Shown in pieces: positions 21,089-34,149 of a DNA stretch of 64,000 nt. Origin of the DNA: Sindora glabra (Eukaryota > Streptophyta > Magnoliopsida > Fabales > Fabaceae); contig CM035233.1 of assembly GCA_020226215.1 (NCBI GenBank), forward strand, positions 55,947,751-56,011,750, in the 5' to 3' direction. The position numbers and the translations under genes are program-made. Each line of letters begins with the position of its first letter. Positions within the stretch are counted from its first letter, which is position 1. The notes below the pieces were generated by a model. That model worked only from the letters and a program-made list of their open reading frames with translations, did not search any database and was not told where the DNA came from.

Positions 21089-22949
21089 TGTAACCGATGT
21101 GGAACCAATTTTCTAATTTCCAAAAGCCTATTTAGTTCCAACTTTAATTTCAATACACAAATATTATTAAATAAACTAACTTTTATAATTATTGTCAAAG
21201 TACTTACAAAAGTATTTATAATTTATATCAAAATTATCATGAGTTTTCACCATTTCCTACAAGGCTCAAAATGTTTTAATTATAACTAAACATTGACTAT
21301 GGTTACATAAATATTTTTTTAAGGAGAATTTTACTCATGAGTTGCTAAAGGTGGCTAAGGAACTGTAACATGTGTATTTGTAAAATATTTTAAATAAAAA
21401 TAGCAATAATCAATAAGAAAATAAAAAAATATCACATATTTAATCTACCTTGTGCCTCCTATCATCTATAACTATTCATAAATCCAACATTGTCCCTTTA
21501 GACATCTTAGCTGTTCATAAACTATTTCAATTTTAATATCATTTTATAATATTTCCATTCCAATCCTTTTAGTTTGCATTTTTAATCAATAACTCATTTC
21601 TATAAGGATTTCATCACTATTCCAATCACATACATACACTTTCACAATTATTACCATACTAAACAATTCCAATACATATCTATTTATATACATAAATACA
21701 ATTTCATATCACACAATAACATATACCAACATGATGATATCTCATTTTAGACATAATCATGCTTATCTATGGAGTAATTTATCATCACATACATTTTAAA
21801 GTTTACTACATCTTTATAGTATTATTACTAAAATCCCACAAGGATAGCAATAAGGGTACTCAATTATTATAGTTGAATATAAGACTCTTATAAGGTTCAT
21901 ATTTGACTATGATAGTAAAATATTTTATGGCAAAGAGCATTTCTTGTCACAATATTTGAATACTCAGTTATAAGCCCTAGGATAGCCATAATCAAGTATG
22001 ATACTCAAATAATCAAATCTAGAGACAAATTCTTCTTGCAATATTCAAATATAGTAATTAAGTATAATTATCCAAAAGTGAATTCTAGGCTTGTATTCAA
22101 GTATTATGTTTGAATACGACCTTTAGAATTCCTAGAATTCTACATAATCATTGAACTCAAAGCAAATTTCAACCCAAGGTCAGTCAAGCATCAATTTCAA
22201 CTTAATAAAATATTAAATAATATTTCCTTAATACTTTTCTGTTCACAAAGACAACCAAGCTATTCTATCATCACAATCAAACACATATACATCTAAATTT
22301 TTATAGACAATAATAGTAAAAGCTAGAATTTACTGGCAATTAATAAATTTCAATGTATTGAATAGATTATCTATTTACCTATGATCATGAAGGAGATGGA
22401 AATGCACTAGGAAAATAATTTACTTGCTCAATTTAACCTAAAATCTTGAAAATACTATTTGTATTATTATTTCCCTAAAATCTTCCTTTTCAAAGTAGAA
22501 TTAGCAAATTAAGAATCTCAAGTATAAAATAAGAAAAATTACCTTATAATGATAGTAATTTGTAGGAAATCTCTTAAGGTTCTTGGTTGTTAGATTTTAA
22601 GAAAACAAGGTTGGAAAAAAAGAGAGGAAAAGGGTGATTGAGCTTAGCAACCAAAATAAAAAGGAAAAAAATAGGGTTTCTATACTATCAAGGGTAGTTT
22701 AGTAATTTAAAGAGGGTTGAAAGATAAAATGAGAAAAATATTTTCTTAAATTTTCCTTATATATTTCTATTTAATTTTTTAACAATAACTTTAGGTTAAC
22801 TTATTCCCACTTATTTTCATCGTTAAATGCATTCTTATCAAATAAATTTCTATCCTAAACATATTTACAATAATTTTAATTACCAACAAATATAAGTAAT
22901 TACTAAATAATTAATTAAAATAAAAATTCAAAATACTGAGGGTGTGACA
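21089..22949 (-). mobile_element. Probable solo LTR of a Ty3/gypsy retrotransposon
   Basis: On the minus strand the segment begins TGTCACACCCTCAGTATTTTG and ends CCACATCGGTTACA, the TG...CA form of LTRs; the TGTCACACCC start is common in plant gypsy LTRs. It is about 1.86 kb, contains no coding frame, and splits the satellite-like array, whose next copy resumes at 22950. No internal region or second LTR is next to it, hence solo. A clean 5-bp target duplication was not seen (TTGAA and CAAAA flank it), so either boundary may be a few bases off. Confidence 0.5.
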
Positions 22950-23140
22950 CAAAATCATATTCTTATGTATTGCTTTCTATACTTTATGTAATTGCAAATT
23001 TTTTATCATCACTTAAAAACATAATAGTATTTTAGATAACTGTCACCCAAGTCATACCATAATTTCCATTAATTATACTTATGATCCATAATTTCATGTA
23101 AACTTGTTATAAAATCATGCAACAAAAGTCATGAATCATA
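22950..23140. repeat. Further copy of the satellite-like unit
   Basis: CAAAATCATATTCTTATG, then TATGTAATTGCAAATTT and ATCATCACTT continue the phase of the 20170-21088 array after the inserted LTR. This supports one array split by insertion. Confidence 0.55.
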
Positions 23141-23272
23141 TAAGTTTACCTCCTACAAAAATAGTATGAGATAATATTGTTACTACAATTTTCCAATATA
23201 ATATCAAAGAAAAACACTTTCTTAAGCTAATGTAAAAGCAACTTTAAAAATTAGGATGAAGTTGATGCTAAC

Positions 23273-23296
23273 AACTTCTTCCAGATGGAAGAAGTT
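23273..23296. repeat. 11-bp perfect inverted repeat next to the Copia 5' LTR
   Basis: AACTTCTTCCA and TGGAAGAAGTT are separated by GA and end three bases before the LTR. The arms would form a stable hairpin. It may be a target-site feature or coincidence. Confidence 0.6.
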
Positions 23297-23298
23297 AA

Positions 23299-23868
23299 TG
23301 TTAAATATTTTAATTATGGACCTTACATTAATTTATAAATAGTAGATAATATTAATATTATTTTTCCCTAAAACTCAATGACTATATTGCAATAGGTTGT
23401 ATATGGTATTTAGGACCATAATGGATTAATTGGACATAAATCTTATGATGAATAAGATTTATGATCCAATTCAATTTATTTAAAAAGTCTCTTACTTTCA
23501 ATAACGTAACCCTAATTGCATTGTTCTATTGGCATGTAAAATTAATTTCCTTATTAAAGAAAATGATGAAAGTTTACAATAGAAGGAAAAAGATTTCTAT
23601 CACTTATTTTCTTATTTATGTAGATACATTCTAGATAATAGAAAGTACGAGAAAATTGAGAATATATAATTCAATGAAGAACAGAAGAAGGAATATGAAA
23701 AGTAATTACCAAATTAAATTCTGCTAATAAAAGGTATTTATAATTTTTGTTTTCTAAATTCTCTTCTTAAACATAATCAAAGTATTGCTTTTTTCATGCT
23801 ATGGTATATGATGTACTTTAAGGATCATCGAATCAAGAAATTATAAAATTTCTCTTTCTTTTCTAACA
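23299..23868 (+). repeat. 5' LTR of the Copia element
   Basis: Starts TGTTAAATATTTTAATTATG and ends TTTCTTTTCTAACA. It shares GGACCTTACATTAATTTAT-type, TTGCATT(G/A)T and GAATCAAGAAATTATAAAAT segments with the 3' LTR in the same order. Confidence 0.8.
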
Positions 23869-26800
23869 TAGTTCCTTAAGCTTGATTTAATTGTACATTA
23901 TGGGTGATTTATTAGTGTATACATGTATTCTTTAATGTATAAGGTTTGGTTAGATGTAATATGTCAATACTTAGATATGTTTATTGCTTATGTTAATTGC
24001 AATTTAATATGGATGTTCTTTTTGCTTGTTGCTAATATGCACCTAGTATGCATTTCTACATATATTTAGTATGAATTGTATGGCTATGTTTTTTATTGAT
24101 CTAATTCTAACATTTATATGAAAAATATATTAGTGCTTTCTAGGAAAACACTTTTTAGACTATATTTGCAAAATCGAGCCTACTACCATAAGTATGTTTA
24201 ATTGATTAGTTGATCATTTATATGATTCCTAACATATGAGCTACCTACTGGAATTTTATATCAATTTTTGACATTATTTATATGATGTAATAATTTTCTT
24301 AAATATTATAGTGTTGTATAGGAATTATACCTTACTAATATTATGCCATAAAAATTTTGTATAAATATATACCCACCTTCATGAAATCATATTCAAAATT
24401 TTAGAAAGGAAAATTTATTTTGAAATGTTTAAAGAGAAATGTTACATTATCAATATCAAATACCTTTTGATATTATATTATTAATACAGTAAGTTAATTA
24501 TAATATAAATATAAGGTTAAATATTATATTTCTAAAATTTTAAATATCTTTTGATGTTAAGCTTTAGAAGTGCCATGTTTAACTCTTGTATTATATTATA
24601 AAAATTTAAATGCCTTTCATGTCAATCCTTATAATATAATACTAAATATGATTGCATAGAATAATTTTATTAGGAAAAACATTAGGATATTGAGGTATTT
24701 ACATGCATCAAGTTGTTATGATATTTTTCTCAATTTCTATGTTTATATGACAAAAAAATTAGTGAAAATACTAGATATGATGAATTATGATTATTAGGGC
24801 CTAACTTTAGAAATTGTATTTGGTGATTTAGAAATAGAACCTACCATTAGTATGAATTTGAGTGTAAGGGCAAAAGTAAAACATAAGGTTAGCTAAACTT
24901 GAATCAAATTGATTTGGTAATCATTTTAAACTAAGCCATTAGAAAAAGCATCCCTAAACCAGTGAATGCATTAACCTATTTGTTTTCTAATATATAAAAT
25001 TCATGAAATTCAATTAAGCAAGAAAAAATCATTGATTAAGAAAACAACCTATAATAAGGTCAGTAAGCTGAGGAGACCTATTATGAAATTTATTAATTGT
25101 TATAAGTTGTGAAAAATGTAAAAATTATTTTTCTGATCTAATACGCACTGAGTGTTCTCCACCAGATTTTGTCGACATTATAAAAGCACATTAGAGCTAG
25201 ATGTGGTAGTTTATTTTTATATTTTATCTTGTACTAGAAATATAATATTTTTTCACTAAGAAACTTATTTTTTTGTAGTTCTCATATTTGGACAAACAAA
25301 TTTTGTTTTGATATGTTTATTTGGGTGCATATTTTGATAGAGTTGAATTCGAGTTAGCAACATCTAATTTTTAAAATCTAACCCTAAAACCATCTCTAAG
25401 CATTAGTAGAACATATTTATTTAGAAGATGTTCATAGATAGTGTGAGTTATCAAATGCTGTAAAAGGTAGGAACAAAAAATAAATATAACTTTAAGTTCA
25501 AAGAGGGTGCTCAAGTGAATTTGTGAATTCAAAATCAGGTTGATTGGTAGTTAAATGAGTACACTTAGAAAGATGGCATAGTTTGTCAAAGACTTTTCTT
25601 TCCTAATGTTTTAAAAGTTACTTATAGTTTAAAGTAGTTCATTTTAGTAGGAGTCATGTTAGTCATAGAATAGAATAACTTTCCTAATTTATGATATGAT
25701 TACTAAATAGTTTCAAAGAGGGAAAATTGGGAATGTATAACTATATAGTTGTATCTCATTTTAGTAAGATTGTAATTTCTCTCAGATACTAAAAGAGTAA
25801 TATAGACTAATATATAATGATGAGGATAGGTATAATGATAAATTTAATTCTGCATGATGACTACGTTAGTTATGATATAGATGAGAAAATAATTAAATTA
25901 AAATTTAAATAAAGTTCTAGGAGTAAAAGCATGGTGAGCCTATAACGTATAAGTCTCATAGGTATTTAGTTTATCTTATTTATAGTATTGAAAAGAACCC
26001 AATATGTTGATATGCTCTCATATTTGTTAATCTAAAAGGATTAAATTTAATAGGTCTAAATATTTTTTAAGTGATAAGGAATGTTTCATATGCATTAGTT
26101 TCAGGTAACTTATTATTAGTTTAAATCAATGATTTTAGATTACAAATGATATTATATTTAGATGGTACAAATGATTACATATTGATTTATAGAAGACCAA
26201 GATATCTTACATGCACAACTTACTCAAACTCATTTAATCAATTGTCCATGTGATCATAAATCTATGTTTAGACATGTGATAGAAGGAGCTATATCATGAA
26301 AAAATGTTATGTAGACAATTGCAACAATCTCCATTAATGGGTAAAGTATGTTTGTGTTGTAAATATCCTTATCAAATTGATATGTTAAGAGTTTGTGGTC
26401 TTAACCATTTTCATATTAAGAGAATACTATGGTTATAGTTTTCTCTTTAAGCAGTAATGAGTTTGCCCATGTAAAGAACTTCAAATATATGTATCAATTT
26501 ACATAAGAGATACATGAGCATATCACTTATTTTTCACAAATTATGTGTTCACGAATTCACTAACCAAAGGTTTAAGGGTTAATATAAAGCATGATCTTAT
26601 GAATAATATAAGTTCACTAAGCCTTATGGTGTTTTGGGTTATTAGGAGTTTTAATAATATAAGTTCATTGATATCTTATATTATGTTTAAATGAAATATT
26701 TATAATGAGATATTTATATTATCACCATATATTATGCACATTTTGATTATAGCATGTGAATAAATATATCAAAACCCTATTTCATTATTATGTTGAAAAT

Positions 26801-27151
26801 TTCAATTCTTAACAAGCATCTTGAGCAAATACTATATTAAAACCCTATCTCATTATTGTATTAAGAATATTGATTCTCGACAAGCATCTTGAGTGGATAC
26901 TAGGATCATTATGTGGAGAATTACATTTAGTCACATTAAGATAATGTAAATCCTATTATATATATTATATTTATTAATTGTTTAGTTAACTAAGTATAGG
27001 CATTCAACATGTTCCTTTTGAATATAATATTTAATGTTACTAAATGCTTATAATCTCAATTAGACTTATAGGTGAAATAATACCATTGAATATTAATATT
27101 AATTTTTAAGTGACTATTATTTATAAATTAATGTGGAACTAAGTGGGAGAT

Positions 27152-27706
27152 TGTTAAACATTTTAATTATGGACCTCATATTAATTTGTAAATAATGAAT
27201 AATGTTAATATTATACTTTATACCTAAAACTTAGTGATTATATTGTAATGGGTCGTGTGTGGTATTTAGATCTATAATGGATTAGTTAGATATAGATCCT
27301 GTGATAGATAAGATCTATAACCAAATCTAATTTATTTAGAAGGTTCTCTACTTTTAATAACTTAACCTTTATTTGCATTATCCCAGTGGTGAGTAGAATC
27401 AATTTCCTTATTAGAGAAAGAGGAATGAGAAGTTACAATAAAGGAAGAAAAACTTTTATCACTTGTTTATGTAAATACATTCTAGATTATAGAGAGTATA
27501 AAGAAATTAGGAATCTATGTAGAAGGAATATGAAGAATAATTGCCTGTTTAACTTCTACTAATAAAGGATATCTATAATTCTTCTCTTATCAATTCTCTT
27601 CCTAAATGTAATCAGAGTATTGCTTTTTTTCATGCTATAGTATATGATGTAAACTAGGGATCATTGAATCAAGAAATTATAAAATTATTAAAAATAAATC
27701 CTAACA
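27152..27706 (+). repeat. 3' LTR of the Copia element
   Basis: Starts TGTTAAACATTTTAATTATG directly after the purine-rich AAGTGGGAGAT and ends AAATCCTAACA. Slightly shorter than the 5' LTR owing to small indels. Confidence 0.8.
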
Positions 27707-27725
27707 AGCTTATAGCACCAATGAT

Positions 27726-27757
27726 TCAACATCTTTTTGTATTTTAAAAGATGTTGA
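27726..27757. repeat. 12-bp perfect inverted repeat right of the Copia element
   Basis: TCAACATCTTTT and AAAAGATGTTGA flank an 8-nt loop. It lies 19 bp beyond the 3' LTR, mirroring the hairpin at the left edge, although the two are different sequences. Confidence 0.6.
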
Positions 27758-28199
27758 TAGTACTCAATAGTGGAAGGAAATGAGCTGACGGTAGCCTTGA
27801 CTCTTCCAAAGCCACATGTTTCCTCTAATATATGTGTTATTATACACTATAGCTGCTAAATTTTTAAAAGACATAATTATGATAAGAAAACTATAAATTT
27901 ATGCAATAGAAATAATTTTAAAAAATATAGTAATACAAATATATAATGTAATATCATAATTCTTTTATAATTAAAAGTTGTAAATAATTTATTATATTGT
28001 ACTTTAAAAATATTACATAAATATATATATTTGATTGAAATAAAAGCTTTACATAACTTACAAAATATTTTTTTTACTTTTATCTAACCCTAATTTTACA
28101 TTACACATATAATATAATAGTAATAAAGTTAGTACTTATTTATCATCTGTTTTGATTTTTTCATCTTAAGTTTTCACAATAAAATTTTATGCATGTATA

Positions 28200-28249
<50 letters not shown>

Positions 28250-29540
28250 GAGTTTTACTAAATTATTTCTTTTTTACAAATTTTATAAATTTTCATTATA
28301 ATTTCTTTTATACAACGCTAAATTTAAATAACTTAAGTGTTACAACCTTTATAACTTATATATTTTTATTCACATTATATTACACATAATAAAATTGCAC
28401 TAGCTACTTTCTTACTACTCTTTTTTATTTTGTCATCTAGAATTTTTATAGTAAAATATTTATAAACATTTAAAAAAGTATCCATGCATATGAGCATTAT
28501 AAAATTTTCAATAATTTATGTGTTACAACTTTTATAAATAAAGTTGTATAATTTTTTATAAAAATTTTATTACCTTGTTTAATATTTCATAATTTTTATA
28601 TTCAATTTTTTAAAAATAAAAATATATTAAATTAAAATTATTAAAAATATAATTTTTTAAATTAATTATAAATTTTTTAATATGCATCTAAATAAAATTT
28701 CACTAATATACAAATAACGGGGGACATAGGACAATTTTGTTCTCATCTTACAAGCGAAGATAAAGTTGCGTAACAATCCAAAATATAAGTATAATAGAAC
28801 AATTACATGAAACTAAATTACTAAAATGATGAAGTTTACAAACAAAAAGCAATTAATAAACAATTTAAGAATTAATTTGATTAAAGTTTTTAGTCAGTTC
28901 ATCTAATTGTAGAGAGTTGAAAATCCACAGTTGGATGTATAATAACTTATTTCTTTATAACTCGATAAATATGAATTCAAACAATTTATATTGTTTAATT
29001 AATAACTTAGTTTATATTAGTCATTTATCATTTTTTTTACTATTGATTTGGGATTGCTACTTCTAATTCAATGTAATAACAAAGGGCTTTGCTATTTGAC
29101 TGAAAAATTTTGTTCCGAAATTATTTTGAATGCACGTGGCAATTGCAGGAAAACAAAGAAGAGAATTAAAATTCATGTTATTGGACAACAACAGCATTTG
29201 AATGTCAAAGTACAGCACGCACAATGCTTTTGGTACAATCGGAACATTTTTTTCAGGGATTTTAGTATTATCCAATAACAAAATGCGTTTGAATCATGTT
29301 AAAAAAAGATATTGTTTCCTGAGTACGAAAAAAACAGTAAATTAATTTTTTAAGAAATAAATTAAAATTATAAAATATAATATAATAAAGAATAATATAA
29401 ACGGAAGAAATAATTTTTATTATATGTAAATGAAATTAAAATATTAACAATTTAGTATTAGATATTCTTATTCAAATAAGTAAGGAATAAAATTAATAAA
29501 ATATTATTATAAAATATTTTTTATAGTAATATATATAATT
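27758..29540. other. AT-rich intergenic stretch with a TA microsatellite
   Basis: A (TA)n run spans about 28204-28244. Overlapping open frames on both strands at 29048-29281 show no recognisable motif; that GC-richer island is bounded by TTATTGGACAAC and TTATCCAATAAC segments that are roughly inverted, hinting at a small inserted fragment. No gene is supported. Confidence 0.45.
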
Positions 29541-30770
29541 ACTAGCTTTTAATCTGTGCGATGCACAGATTTAATAAAATTTGATTTAATTAATAATAAT
29601 TTATAATATAAATTTTAAATTTTAAATTATAAAACATTCAAGTGATTAATTTAAAATTTATCATTATATTTTTATCATTTGAATAATTATAAAATTTATG
29701 TAATTGTATTCAACTTAAATAATGAGAGATATTATATTTTTTTAAATCATTACTAATTGATAAAGTTATTGTAATATTAGAATGTTACATTAATTAATTA
29801 TCCTTATCATATTTAGATAGATGTATACGTAATCAAATATTATAATAAATAAAATTTATAAAAATACAATAAAAAGTAATATTAATTTATATGAAATTTA
29901 ATGTATAAATATTAATCCTTACCTTTTATATAAATGCATATCATGATAAATAATTAAGAATAAATATTGTCTAATTTATTAAATATAAAAATAAAAAAAG
30001 CATAATTAAATTGTTTAAAGTGTACAAAAGTTATAAATTAAGCAAAGTTCCACATATATGATCTAGTCACCGATCTCATTTTTAATAATTTTCTTCATTT
30101 TATTTGCAAACTTTTGAGGGTTGATTAAATTTATACTTGGTATAGTATCGGAAACATTATCAAATGCCCTTTTTAAAGGTGTTAAGAAACTCTCATTATC
30201 GTAAGTAATAGAGATTGTATTTTATTAAAATATTTTTCATGCATATTCAAATATTATTTAGAAACGTAATTTGTTCTTCCTAATAATAACAAAATAGTTA
30301 TTACAATTTATTTAATTTTATACACTCCTATTCCTTACAAAAATGTTATTATTAATATAAGTTATGTTTATAATTAGTAATTTAATAATAATTAATTTTT
30401 TTAATTTTTATATTATAAAAAGCCTCTAAGCAATTACAAAAATATTTGTGAAAAGGCTAGTATTTAAAAATTAAAATCAAATTTATTCATTTAAAATTTA
30501 TCAATATCTTCCTTATATTAATTTGAAATGTCATACTTCAAATTAAATATAAATTAATTAAATTTTATTAAAATGTTATAACTCAAATAGAATATGCATT
30601 AAGTTAAAATTTTTATTTATATACTTAAATATAAATGTATGAAAATAAAATAAATAATAAACAAAATTTTAATATCTTTATAATATTTTTCTATTAATAT
30701 ATAAATAGTATCTTATATTATTAAAATAATAAATACTATGCGAAAGCACGAGCCAAATTGTAATTCTAGT
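29541..30770. mobile_element. Helitron-derived segment with 3'-type ends at both sides
   Basis: The left edge is a 3'-type terminus in minus orientation: a perfect 9-bp hairpin (29551-29559 with 29563-29571, loop GAT) followed on that strand, after a short AT spacer, by CTAG (29542-29545) and T. The right edge is a 3'-type terminus in plus orientation: ACTATGCGAAAGCACGAGCC, then CTAG (30766-30769) and T, with a less perfect hairpin. GC hairpins just inside CTAG followed by T are the established Helitron 3' signature. Facing outward, they imply two truncated elements back to back, or an element with inverted ends. The interior is AT-rich with no Rep/helicase coding. Confidence 0.5.
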
Positions 30771-31300
30771 TCTAATCTACTTTAGTCTAATAACAATAAA
30801 TAGACAATACTTAGCTACATCCCTTGGCATTAGCTGCCAACAGCTGTAGCCCATGTTGATCAGATATCATGTATCTTATTTTAGTAACTATTACGTGGGT
30901 TTTAAAAAGAAGCAACGTAGAAAGAGAGAAGCAATGTTAAAATCCCACGAGTGAATGCTATAAGCATATGGAAGACGAAGATAGTTGAAACTACAACATT
31001 GTATTAGGCATGTGAAAACAACTCGTGTGAAGAATTTATGAGTTGAAAATTTTTGAAAACCCAAAAAAATAACAATATATAATTAGTAGATTTAATAGAA
31101 ATTCATATTTATATTAATTTTTTATTATTTTATTTTTATAATACCATATATTATAAATATAAGCTTGGCAAATTGTGAAAGTAATCATTTGCATGTACTA
31201 ACATTTTCATGCAAATATTTAAGTGAGGGCAAAATTATCATTTGATAAAATTTAATTAATTTTCTTTTACTTAATTTTTAAATATACGAGAGAAAGTATC
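30771..31300. other. Intergenic sequence, no gene seen
   Basis: Includes a moderately complex segment (30800-31080) without an open frame, then AT-rich DNA. Confidence 0.5.
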
Positions 31301-31320
31301 ATATTATTTTATTTCTTTTT

Positions 31321-31450
31321 TCTTATTTTTCACACAACTAAACAAGAAAGGAAAAATTAGATTTTTATTATCTTTCTTTTCTTCTCATTTTTCACACAAC
31401 TAAACAAGAAAAGAAAATTAGATTTTTATTATTTTCTTTTCTTTGATTTT
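31321..31450. repeat. Two-copy tandem repeat, period about 66 bp
   Basis: The block ATTTTTCACACAACTAAACA, then AGAAA(G/A)GAAAA and TTAGATTTTTATTAT followed by a CTTTTCTT tract, occurs twice in succession with a few differences. The CACACAACTAAACAAG motif is the recognisable anchor at about 31329 and 31395. Confidence 0.7.
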
Positions 31451-31621
31451 TTTCTCTTTCCAGTTAAGCTCAAAATTTATCAAATGGGAAGGATTATGTA
31501 AATTATTGATATAATAATATATTAATATATTATTAAATTTTATTATATATTAAATTTATTTTTTTACAAAATTAAATTTAATATAATATATAATAACACA
31601 CCATGACCTTATGGAATTTTA

Positions 31622-31820
31622 CCCCTTGTTTGATAGGAAAAAAAAAGGAAAAGATTTTTTTAAATTTAAATAAGAGGAAAAATAAAAAAACTTAAAAATA
31701 AAAATTTAAAAAAATTATAACCATTTTTTAATTTTTTTTTCTCCCTCTTTCCTCTTCACCCGAAGGAAAAGAGGACAAAAAAGTACACTGTTTTTTTCCT
31801 CCGCTCCCAAACAAACCCTT
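31622..31820. mobile_element. hAT-like MITE with GTTTGTTTGG-type inverted ends
   Basis: The left end CCCCTTGTTTGATAGGAAAA pairs with the right end, reverse complement AAGGGTTTGTTTGGGAGCGG and then AGGAAAAAAA. Length about 199 bp. The interior is purine-rich on the left and pyrimidine-rich on the right, as in a foldback MITE. No target duplication was confirmed. Confidence 0.5.
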
Positions 31821-32459
31821 AAAGTAAAGAATGGACACTAGCTTGGATTGACGTTGTAGTTAGTGGAGGTTGTACCGGTTCCAAATGAATGGGCATTTTT
31901 CATATGGATAAGGCACGTGGTAAAAGGACAAATGAAACAAGAAAAGCTTATTTGGCTTGTCTTCAAGACCAATGGACCATAGACTGCTTATCCCCACAAA
32001 AGTACGTTTTCCTCTTCTTCTTTTTTTTTTTTAAATGATAGAGTAATTAAAAATGAAAATAGATTAGATTGAATTAAATATTATTTAATATCATATTTAT
32101 TTTATAAATTATTAACTTAAGTTTAATCTATTAATTTACTTAAAATTAAAATTTAAAATCAGTTTAACCTATATAAAAAAATTTAGTTTGAATGGTAAAT
32201 ATATTTAAAAATATATTTATCTAAACTAAATCTTTGAATAAATTAATAAATAAAGATATTCAATACTAAAAATAGACCAATAATAAAGTTAAAACTATAT
32301 TTATAATTGTATGTATCAAAATTATATATATACATACTATAAATGTATATGTGTTATATAGACTATTTGACTGTTATGCTGCTCTTGGAAAAAGAAATTA
32401 CTAAATTCCTACGCTAGAAATTTTATTTATCAAAATTCTTAAAATCATTTCTTTAAAAA
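31821..32459. other. AT-rich intergenic sequence, no gene seen
   Basis: 31825-32010 is moderately complex but has stops in all frames. The rest is AT-rich and partly resembles eroded transposon sequence with TTAACCTAT-type motifs. Confidence 0.45.
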
Positions 32460-32960
32460 AATTACTGATCATGGGAAGGGGGAGCCTGTGATCAATGTGA
32501 ATGGTTACAGGTGGGCCCTCTTGTGATCAATTTTTTTTATTTCTATTTTTTATCATTTTTTACTTTATTTTTATTTTTTATTGTGTAACAATATTTTTTG
32601 ATTAATTTTTTTCTATTTTTGACCTTATTTGCATTAAATTTGTTTTATTTCATCTTGGATTCAATTTTTTTAAAAATTTTGTAATAATTTTTAATCTGTG
32701 ACCCTTTCATTTTTTTATTTTTATTTTTTACTTAACTTTGATTTGATTTAGTTTATTAAATTTTAAATTTTTATTTGATACTAATTAATTAATATTCTAA
32801 ATAATAATTAATAATATTATTAATTCTCATAAAATTGTATAATATATATAATGTAATAAAAATAGTAAGTATCGTAAGATTATTGAGATAATTATTATCT
32901 CAATAAATATAAATATTTATATTTTCTCTTATAAACTTATTACTTGAAAGATCTAAGTGA
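32460..32960. repeat. Dispersed repeat with GC-rich TGATCA head, copy 1
   Basis: The head (32465-32530) reads CTGATCATGGGAAGGG and goes on through GGGCC to TGTGATCAA. It is followed by T-rich DNA and by a tail with AATAATTAATAAT, then ATAATATATA and TATTTTCTCTTATAAAC, then TTACTTGAAAGAT. The copy at 33605-33970 has the same order of head and tail motifs, so these are homologous. The family is unknown to me. Two strongly contrasting halves, GC-rich then AT-rich, are a consistent feature. Confidence 0.5.
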
Positions 32961-33604
32961 GAAAATAATTTTTTAATGAAAAAATTAAAAGAATTAATAA
33001 TACTATTTTAAAAAATAATTTAATTTTTAATAACTAACTATTCATTAACTTCAAGATATATAATTTTTTATCTCACAATATTCACTTTAACTCCTAAATT
33101 CTATTTTACACTTAGCGTAGCCATAAAATATGTGATTATATGCGTGAATAAAGAAAAAGAAGGCATAGCTCCGTAATAAAATAGTTTGAATTAAATTCAA
33201 GTTTACTAGAGGGCATGTAAATTTTTTTCTCGACATAGATAAACACTTGAACATTTAGATCACGTGTTTAAAATTACTATTTATTTAGATTTAATTCAAT
33301 GTTAAGCTTAATACTTGATATATATTTATACAACTCTAGTGCCTATTTAGTCATTATATATTATTATTTTATACATCTAATGGATATACGTAAATTTCAA
33401 AGCAATTGTAATCATTCTAGTGAATATGAAGAATAAATTTTAAATAATACATGGTTTACATTATGTCTGTGAATATTTTGTGTAATTTTGATTATTATCA
33501 CTGTAGTAATATTTGATTGACTGCCACCCTCAAATTTGAAAAATAATTCACTAATCACTTGCATTGTAAAAAATATTTACCTAAATGCTTAAATTTTTTT
33601 TTTA

Positions 33605-33679
33605 ATAGAGATCATGGGAAAGGCAAGTGCCATGACCAAGCAATCACGTGGGCCACCCCCTCCCCCCATGATTATATAT

Positions 33680-33723
<44 letters not shown>

Positions 33724-33970
33724 TACGCTAAATGACATTAATTTTTTCAAATTTTTCTTATTTATAATATATTTTCGTAATTGTTATTTATTTGTAATTT
33801 TGACTTAGATTATATTTAATTTAATTTTATACAATTTGGCGGTAGTAATTATTCAAGATATTAGATAATAATTAATAATTGTATTAATTTTTATAATATT
33901 ATAATATATAATTAAAATTTTAGTAAATACCAGACTTTTATTTTTTCTCTTGTAAACATATTAGATGGAA
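33605..33970. repeat. Dispersed repeat with GC-rich head, copy 2
   Basis: The head (33609-33674) begins AGATCATGGGAAAGGCAAG and ends CCCCCATGATTATA. After a TA microsatellite the tail contains ATTAGATAATAATTAATAAT, ATTTTTTCTCTTGTAAACA and TATTAGATGGAAGAT, matching the tail of copy 1. A 64-codon frame starting in the head is not a gene. Confidence 0.5.
33667..33721. repeat. TA microsatellite
   Basis: An interrupted (TA)n tract with TACATACA near its start, about 55 bp. Confidence 0.85.
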
Positions 33971-34149
33971 GATTGAAATTATAAATTTAAATTTTAAATT
34001 ATATTTTATCATAATATGATGTGTATATTTGAAAAAATATTTAACTAAACACAAAGTTAGAATATAACTTGCATCATGAAAATAAATTTCTTATTAGTAA
34101 ACCATAATGTGATACAATTGAATTTATAAAAAAACTAGTTATGCGAAAA

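Larger units (their letters stand above)
23299..27706 (+). mobile_element. Decayed Ty1/Copia retrotransposon with both LTRs
   Basis: Two direct repeats, 23299-23868 (570 bp) and 27152-27706 (555 bp), both begin TGTTAAA(C/T)ATTTTAATTATGG and end CTAACA. The 3' copy is preceded by AAGTGGGAGAT, the polypurine tract typical of plant Copia elements. The 3.3-kb interior has no open frame above 60 codons. Near its 3' end a fragment can be read as NSLTKGLRV, resembling the conserved DPLTKGL motif at the end of Copia RNase H, which sets the plus orientation. The two LTRs differ by many substitutions, so the insertion is old. The primer-binding site after 23868 is poorly conserved and no target duplication remains (GTTAA and AGCTT). 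Confidence 0.8.

Noticed and set aside
33614..33808. 64-codon plus-strand open frame
   Set aside because: It runs through a TA microsatellite (alternating Tyr-Ile) and AT-rich DNA, so it is an artefact of composition.
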